This document shows, piece by piece, positions 62,601 to 64,000 of a stretch of 64,000 nucleotides of DNA. The notes beneath the pieces were generated by a model. That model was not told where the DNA came from, did not search any database, and saw only the letters and a list, made by a program, of their open reading frames with translations. The translations under genes and the position numbers were made by a program. Source of the DNA: Microbacterium sp. 18062 (GTDB lineage: Bacteria > Actinomycetota > Actinomycetes > Actinomycetales > Microbacteriaceae); NCBI RefSeq assembly GCF_902706225.1, contig NZ_CACSKB010000004.1, positions 62,001 through 126,000 of the forward strand, in the 5' to 3' direction. Numbering within the stretch: position 1 is the first letter of the stretch; the number at the start of each line of letters is the position of its first letter.

Positions 62601-64000
62601 GGCGACATCGGCGTCCTCGACGGAGACCGCCGTCCGAGCGCCGTCGCCGGTGACCTCTGTGGATCCGTAGAAGTTCTGCAGCACCGCACCCGGCGCGGCC
62701 TGCGCGATGGCTCCCACGGTGCCCGGTGTCAGCGCCTCTCCGGAACAGACCCACGACCGCACCGACCGGAACGCGTCTGCCGCGTCCGCGACGCCCGCGA
62801 GCGCGTCGGCCAGGCTCGGCACCGTCAGCAGATGCGTCACGCCCCGGCGGCGCACCGCGCCGGCCAGAGCCTCCGGGTCACGGGCGACCCGGTCGGCGAC
62901 GACCACCACGCTCGCGCCCGCCGTCAGCGGACCGAACAACTCCGTCGACGCATCCACGAACCCCACGCCGCTCTTGATCAGCCCCGCATCGCCGGGGCCG
63001 AAACCCAGCTCCCGGTTTCCCCAGGTCAGCCGGTTCACCACCGAGCCATGCGGAACCACCACTCCCTTCGGACGTCCCGTCGTGCCGGACGTGAAGATCA
63101 CCGCTGCGGCATCGGACGAGGCCAGAGCACGCGACAGCACCGGCGCGTCGGGCGCTCCCGCATCGAGCAGCGCCCGCGCATCCACGTCGTCGATCGACAG
63201 GACACTCACGCCCGCCGCTGCGAGCACGCCTGCGTGCGCGCCAGCCGTCGCGGTGTCGGTCACGACCGTACCCGCCCGGGCGTCCTCGAGGATCTGCCCC
63301 ACCCGCTCAGTCGGATACCCCGGATCGAGCGGGACATAGGCCGCACCCGCCCGGACCACGCCGGCCAACGTCGCCACGAGGTCGCCCGAACGCGGCAGCA
63401 GCACCCCGACCCGGTCGCCGACCGACACTCCTCGCCTCATCAGAAGCACGGCCAGAGCGTTCGCGCGGGCATCCAGCCCTGTGAACGTGAGCTCTCCGCC
63501 GGTCACGTCGTCGATCACAGCCACCGCATCCAGAGACGCCGCCGCACGCTCCCGCATGAGATCATCGAGAGTGGTCACGGGTGCTTCCCCTCCGGGACCC
63601 GTCGACCACGATGCAATGGCGCTCCGATCACCCGCTGACACGAGCTCGAGGTCCGCGACACGCGCGCTCGGGGCCGTGGCGATCATCTCCAGGACATGTT
63701 TGAGCACCCCGAGGAAACGATCGATCGTGCCCCGGTCGAACAGGTCTGTGGCATAGCTGAGGAACCCGGTCAGACTGTCCGAGGCGTCGGTGAGGTAGAG
63801 ATCGAGATCGGCCTTCACCGCACCCAGCGGCGCGGGCTCGTGGGCAGCGGCGGCCGGCCCGAACCGGTACGAGACGTCCTGCTCGCGCACCTGGTGGGTG
63901 AGCATGATCTGGAACAGCGGGTTCCGGCCCGCCGCACGGTCCGCGCCGACCGCGGAAGAGATGTGCGCGAAGGGGGCGACCTGATGGGCGAACCCGTCCA
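50658..64000 (-). CDS. Non-ribosomal peptide synthetase, 5' end beyond window
   Basis: At least 4,446 residues are in the window; the frame stays open past 64000, where a condensation domain is cut ([13 protein letters not shown]). Visible order, right to left: partial C1 (to ~63.6 kb); A1 ([13 protein letters not shown] at ~63.08 kb) and T1 ([11 protein letters not shown], ~61.9 kb); C2 ([12 protein letters not shown], ~61.3 kb); an unassigned ~360 residues (59.3-60.4 kb); C3 ([10 protein letters not shown], ~58.9 kb); A2 ([14 protein letters not shown], ~57.47 kb) and T2 ([11 protein letters not shown], ~56.25 kb); epimerase E ([14 protein letters not shown], ~55.67 kb); C4 ([10 protein letters not shown], ~54.2 kb); A3 (~52.78 kb), T3 ([11 protein letters not shown]) and thioesterase ([11 protein letters not shown], ~51.19 kb). 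The E domain means that the A2 residue is released as D. C2 lacks an A-T partner. The thioesterase frees the product by hydrolysis or cyclisation. Adenylation specificity is not assigned. Confidence 0.95.
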   Translation of the reverse strand, partial: DGFAHQVAPFAHISSAVGADRAAGRNPLFQIMLTHQVREQDVSYRFGPAAAAHEPAPLGAVKADLDLYLTDASDSLTGFLSYATDLFDRGTIDRFLGVLKHVLEMIATAPSARVADLELVSAGDRSAIASWSTGPGGEAPVTTLDDLMRERAAASLDAVAVIDDVTGGELTFTGLDARANALAVLLMRRGVSVGDRVGVLLPRSGDLVATLAGVVRAGAAYVPLDPGYPTERVGQILEDARAGTVVTDTATAGAHAGVLAAAGVSVLSIDDVDARALLDAGAPDAPVLSRALASSDAAAVIFTSGTTGRPKGVVVPHGSVVNRLTWGNRELGFGPGDAGLIKSGVGFVDASTELFGPLTAGASVVVVADRVARDPEALAGAVRRRGVTHLLTVPSLADALAGVADAADAFRSVRSWVCSGEALTPGTVGAIAQAAPGAVLQNFYGSTEVTGDGARTAVSVEDADVAHRVPIGRPVTNTTVRVLDGWLRPVGPGAVGELYLGGAQLADGYAGRQALTAERFVADLFSATGDRLYRTGDVVRWGEDGRLEYLGRSDDQVKIRGYRIEPDEIRHALETHPAVAGAVVVALDHPAGGKHLAAYVTMRTGQTATGEELRAHTTAHLPEYMVPTTITVLESFPLTVNGKVDRRALPAPDVLVASGADGRAPETDTEIALATVFRDVLRLDGDMTLSADDDLFRLGGHSLLAARVVARVNALRRSSLTLRDVFDHPTIAGLAAAADAATGAAVSTLHTRRAPRPDKLTASYGQQSLWITEQVADRAIYRTAIVLRFREAADVDALSRAIHRLVGRHEILRTAFVFDDASSSLLQAVHEAPGLDGRLLAVEDARPGEVDARIAELIAEPLDLASDLGLRYRLLRCGQDDVLVAHGHHIVTDEQSSAPFARDLNALYLAELGGDHGELEELPVQYADFALWQREELGDPVRRDSRYRSDLDYWVDVLSGLPPETPLPLDRPRVEAGGRTVGPAEAELSLDESAMVDDLLSDERATPLQALIAALSLTLWREGAGVAIPVGTPVSLRDDPALSELIGYFVNTVVVRADIDEDAGFAAAVRHVRDRVIGAAEHKLVPFESVVEASNPPRLPGVSPLFQVMAAYLDTPESDDEAVLVPHRPPAMTDEDAQATPALFDLVSSIRRDSEGRLALHLNAARELFSASTRSRLIESVRLFLALGARHPALPVRHLSQLVRAASTSPSVSEDQDGAEFRLVLPSFDIRDDSLWRAAIDHLALAGGPRLRLGVGDQGGGELIGRTENPEVLDAARIVLSQLVTGYRSRTAMDVQPAAVSAASRTDEECAEALRDPFWEEWVEELAESDPEALAGDDTVGAAREHAVASVPDHPETTAASTRSRVLSAVIRVLRDDGGLDGDAVVEITDALPGQTVLRLPVVVPGKLVDELSDEAGAAHVETLVEPIRRHAEEYGALSRHPRFGAFFDDLPEPQVRVDVFETEARTVSPGDEDLVVGRVPVVVRVLIGSRTDEAQRAVRVEVETAAGVRVDAPALAQAVADDLARSGVSVPGRAESLRVRRADRLSLSLDEEKGVRARHGDDAELLPLSPLQQGLLYHMVRARESDDHNAYVSQATRELDGRVDPERLRDAARIVIDRHPNLRASFLSSGEAQVVPAKIDLPFRIVTSADGMPSDDDVTAFLAAERQEPFDFEAPPLIRFTLLQRSAEAWTLVMTFAHILLDGWSMNAVLEEVFAVYEDPGYAARVRPASFRSYLDWLDEQDLAAAHGAWDRYLADLSGPTLLWPEGGDLGDHQVETGEIHRDLSASEAAAVHEAAQSAGVTIGTVLQAAWGITLGRLVGSGDVVFGNTVSGRPPELPDGERIIGLLFNTVPMRMGFSPFDAVRDLLARVQTEQLSVIDYPYASLTRIQASAGLGALFDTLFVVQNHPFRIRAEGDIAGLRVVGGDVDDATHYPVTFAVNPWQSEGTSFIHVRLSYRRDAFDADAAGQVLERYVQVLLALVRRLDVPVGQLSALLADEEGLPAGPDQSSPLIVEELTVAELLDAQVGRSPDATALVAGDRSFTFAEFSAEVNRYARLLLAHGVRPEHRVALLLPRDERMVVAMFAVFAVGAAYVPVDTELPDERIDYMLHTARPTVTLVTSRDADRLGLAAGVAVDLDGRAVRERIAAFESGPITTAERGGGLSLDHLAYIIFTSGTTGRPKGVAVGYRGLTNMYVNHVERIFDRVVAHQGGRRMKIAHTTSFSFDASWEQLFWLLNGHEVHVIDEELRRDPHRLLDYYDRTRVDGFDVTPSYGQVLVDEGLLERARPAGRSVSAEAPGVVFVSLGGEAVPERLWQQLRDAPGVEAYNLYGPTEYTINALGADLADSATPSVGAPIFDTRAYVLDENLHPVLPGVAGELYLAGAGTARGYWGQHALTAERFVACPWEPGHRMYRTGDLARWNAEGRIDYLGRIDEQVKIRGYRIEPDEIRAVLESHAGVTSAAVIAADHPGGGVFLAAYVVAMDIDGWDDLREALRIHAEERLPEYMVPTTFTCVEAFPLTPTGKLDRRALPAPDLTEATGPGRSAETDTERTLAHVFREVLRLGEDAVFSIDDDFFRLGGDSILSIQVVSRARRAGVAISAAEVFSARTIAALARLADARAGEEQRAQTPEALSSGLWPIAASAVGLPGFRTFVQSAVFTTPIGAAADLVARVLTRVVDHHPELRGRLVRQDDGDWQFEIPPASSAAAEECLSRETTSWAWSDPRWSDRVADAAAELAESLDPEAGRLWGAHWVTSDAEPDGRLLLVVHHLVVDGVSWRIIGDDLADAAKLEDGTTSDALLTVGTGLAAWSRALSARATDADIVAQTDHWSSVSTDEPLLGSRELDPLRDTRATAAAVPVHIPAEVASALLVDVPRVLSAQVNDVLLGSLAIAVGAWRARRGLADRRVLVGLEGHGREESLVLGADLSRTVGWFTTWFPVALDTEDVDPSGAVVDPRASSDVVLRIKEQLAAVPGRGIGYGLLRELAPDARDALTEGRGPQIGFNYLGQFGGGDSGGGWAPAPERPGIGAYASGELPLGTAIDINVAAVPDGAGWALRGEIAYASGVLEDVDVRELAELWEQALGSLAAYPATTATVRRSPSDMTAPGLTQVDIDSWERRYGELSDVHPLTPLQQGIVFESLAGAGTAGVDVYATQSTYRIDGDGDPDRFRGSLVHLLARFPNLRAAIAATAGGESVAVIPRTVDPLFSVVDLDDEADVESSIEEIEERDRVTPFDFSIAPLIRAALVRHRGGHALILTIHHVLVDGWSTPRLLQTLWEGYGRPDSAVEPDPGFARFLSWLISRDQRVSLERWAEALAVVEEPTLVAPGAGGASVFPEDVVITLDARQTAELKEVARAAGSTMSNLLQTIWAVFLNAMTGQETVVFGATVSGRPPEVEGVEEAVGLFINTLPVAVPLDRGASLVETVRRVQDRNAALLEHHHVSLPDLHRLTGHRPLFDTLFVYENYPFDKDTLDQVSVSSGLGLRAVTGHESTHYPLTLAARAGAETWLRLSYRPDLFGPDEADRLVTSFLRLLAVLAEDPHRPLGTLDALAEGDSAADASWSAGAHIAPRASTVDALLRAQPACTPDAIAVHDDADGREWSFAAFDARVNAVARLLTERGVEVGDRVAVMLPRSADLVAVLAGVIRAGAASVPVDPAYPGERIGQILDQARAGVVIAERAAAETHADVLGAYGARLLAVDDEAVRSRLERGEPEAPSLSRPLGAQDVAYVIFTSGTTGRPKGVVIPHAAVVNRLEWGQRTYPLGLGETVLAKTPAVFDVSLPEMFAPLAFGGRLVVAADGMHKDPQYLRQRINGHGVSRVNFVPSMADVFLQQSDERLDALSVTMLAGEALPAALAERFGESASGALVNVYGPTEAGEVTVHEVRGDHSDGSAVVPIGRPIDNSVVRVLDSWLRPVPVGGTGELYLGGAQIAHGYDGRQALTAERFVADPSTASGERLYRTGDLVRWNRDGELEYLGRSDDQVKIRGFRVEVDEVRSALEEHPAVSAAVVLPHDHPAGGRFLAAYVVTSNDPGTGEADIVETLRHHVATFLPEYMVPTTVTRVDAFPLTLNGKLDRRALPTPDLASAVMGGPGPATDGERIVADVFRGVLRLPAETALGIDDDFFRLGGHSLLAIRLVSQVNERTGSSLLLKDVLEAGSIGRIAAAAERRAAGDAEHTNMAESILLPLRSSTGERYLFCAHAGYGYASLYADFAPYVPQDIGIVGLQDPSHAGTEIDFQDLDDLAVTYANAIQCVQSEGPFDLLGWSFGGHIMFAVGRELVSRGESVASVTIIDTDPVEDQPFGAMLSALPRAPISADRDAQREFIEAHREELLEMLGADGFADERELGAFAISGVRCARLMSRPTRGRLVTEALFIEARRLHDPQRPADVSVWEDFLPGASVIRLPDEDHRSVIRPGAGLPRWGAHLTRLLARRAEGDEDA

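Noticed and set aside
59961..63638. 1225-codon plus-strand frame within the NRPS
   Set aside because: Fully antisense to well-defined A1, T1, C2 and following NRPS domains. It has low-complexity Arg/His content and no start signal.
1..64000. Mobile element, prophage or CRISPR
   Set aside because: No transposase, integrase or phage genes, and no regularly spaced direct repeats with unique spacers. The only repeats are short palindromes and tandem units.

Overview
The window is about 70% GC, with tightly packed genes, frequent four-base ATGA overlaps, GTG starts and several protein families typical of Microbacteriaceae (DUF7882, RamB/ScfR, PucR, DtxR/IdeR boxes). The closest guess is a Microbacterium or a near relative. 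It looks like chromosomal sequence. I saw no transposase, phage gene, rRNA, tRNA or CRISPR array.

Layout: (1) 1-1.6 kb: the end of a lipoprotein gene and a membrane-anchored HEXXH protein. (2) 1.7-11.5 kb: a putrescine/GABA catabolic island. It has GABA transaminase, putrescine oxidase, a universal stress protein, an APC permease and a semialdehyde dehydrogenase (the last four ATGA-coupled), with a divergent PucR regulator and a PuuB-like oxidase. (3) 11.6-16.4 kb: the glyoxylate shunt, with ramB divergent from aceA, then aceB. (4) 16.5-33.7 kb: housekeeping and mixed genes. These include a VOC protein, a lipoprotein with a premature amber stop, a CofE-like ligase, an aspartate-type aminotransferase, an iron-boxed SIP-domain/flavoprotein pair, murB with a MaoC pair, a TauE exporter, an SDR/hydrolase/zinc-dehydrogenase operon under a TetR regulator, metY, and a probable ammonium-transporter relic still carrying GlnR-like boxes. 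(5) 33.7-44.7 kb: c-di-GMP signalling (EAL; RsbQ-like hydrolase coupled to PAS-GAF-GGDEF), a large LuxR regulator, an MFS transporter and a D,D-carboxypeptidase. (6) 45-64 kb: a siderophore biosynthesis locus that runs off the right edge.

The siderophore locus is the main discovery. A DtxR/IdeR-type box lies between a phosphopantetheinyl transferase/hydrolase pair (PptT/PptH-like) and a 3-dehydroshikimate dehydratase, the enzyme that makes 3,4-dihydroxybenzoate. Facing it is an operon of a giant NRPS, a free aryl carrier protein, a siderophore-interacting protein fused to a degenerate methyltransferase, and an alpha/beta hydrolase. This predicts an aryl-capped NRPS siderophore using the rarer 3,4-catecholate. 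In the NRPS one condensation domain lacks its adenylation and carrier domains, and about 360 residues I cannot assign follow it.

Several intergenic regions hold dispersed palindromic repeats. There is a family of about 75 bp with three copies, a tandem pair between aceA and aceB, a GGTCCCTGAGCGAG-type family, and a 60-bp hairpin duplicated inside a MaoC coding sequence.
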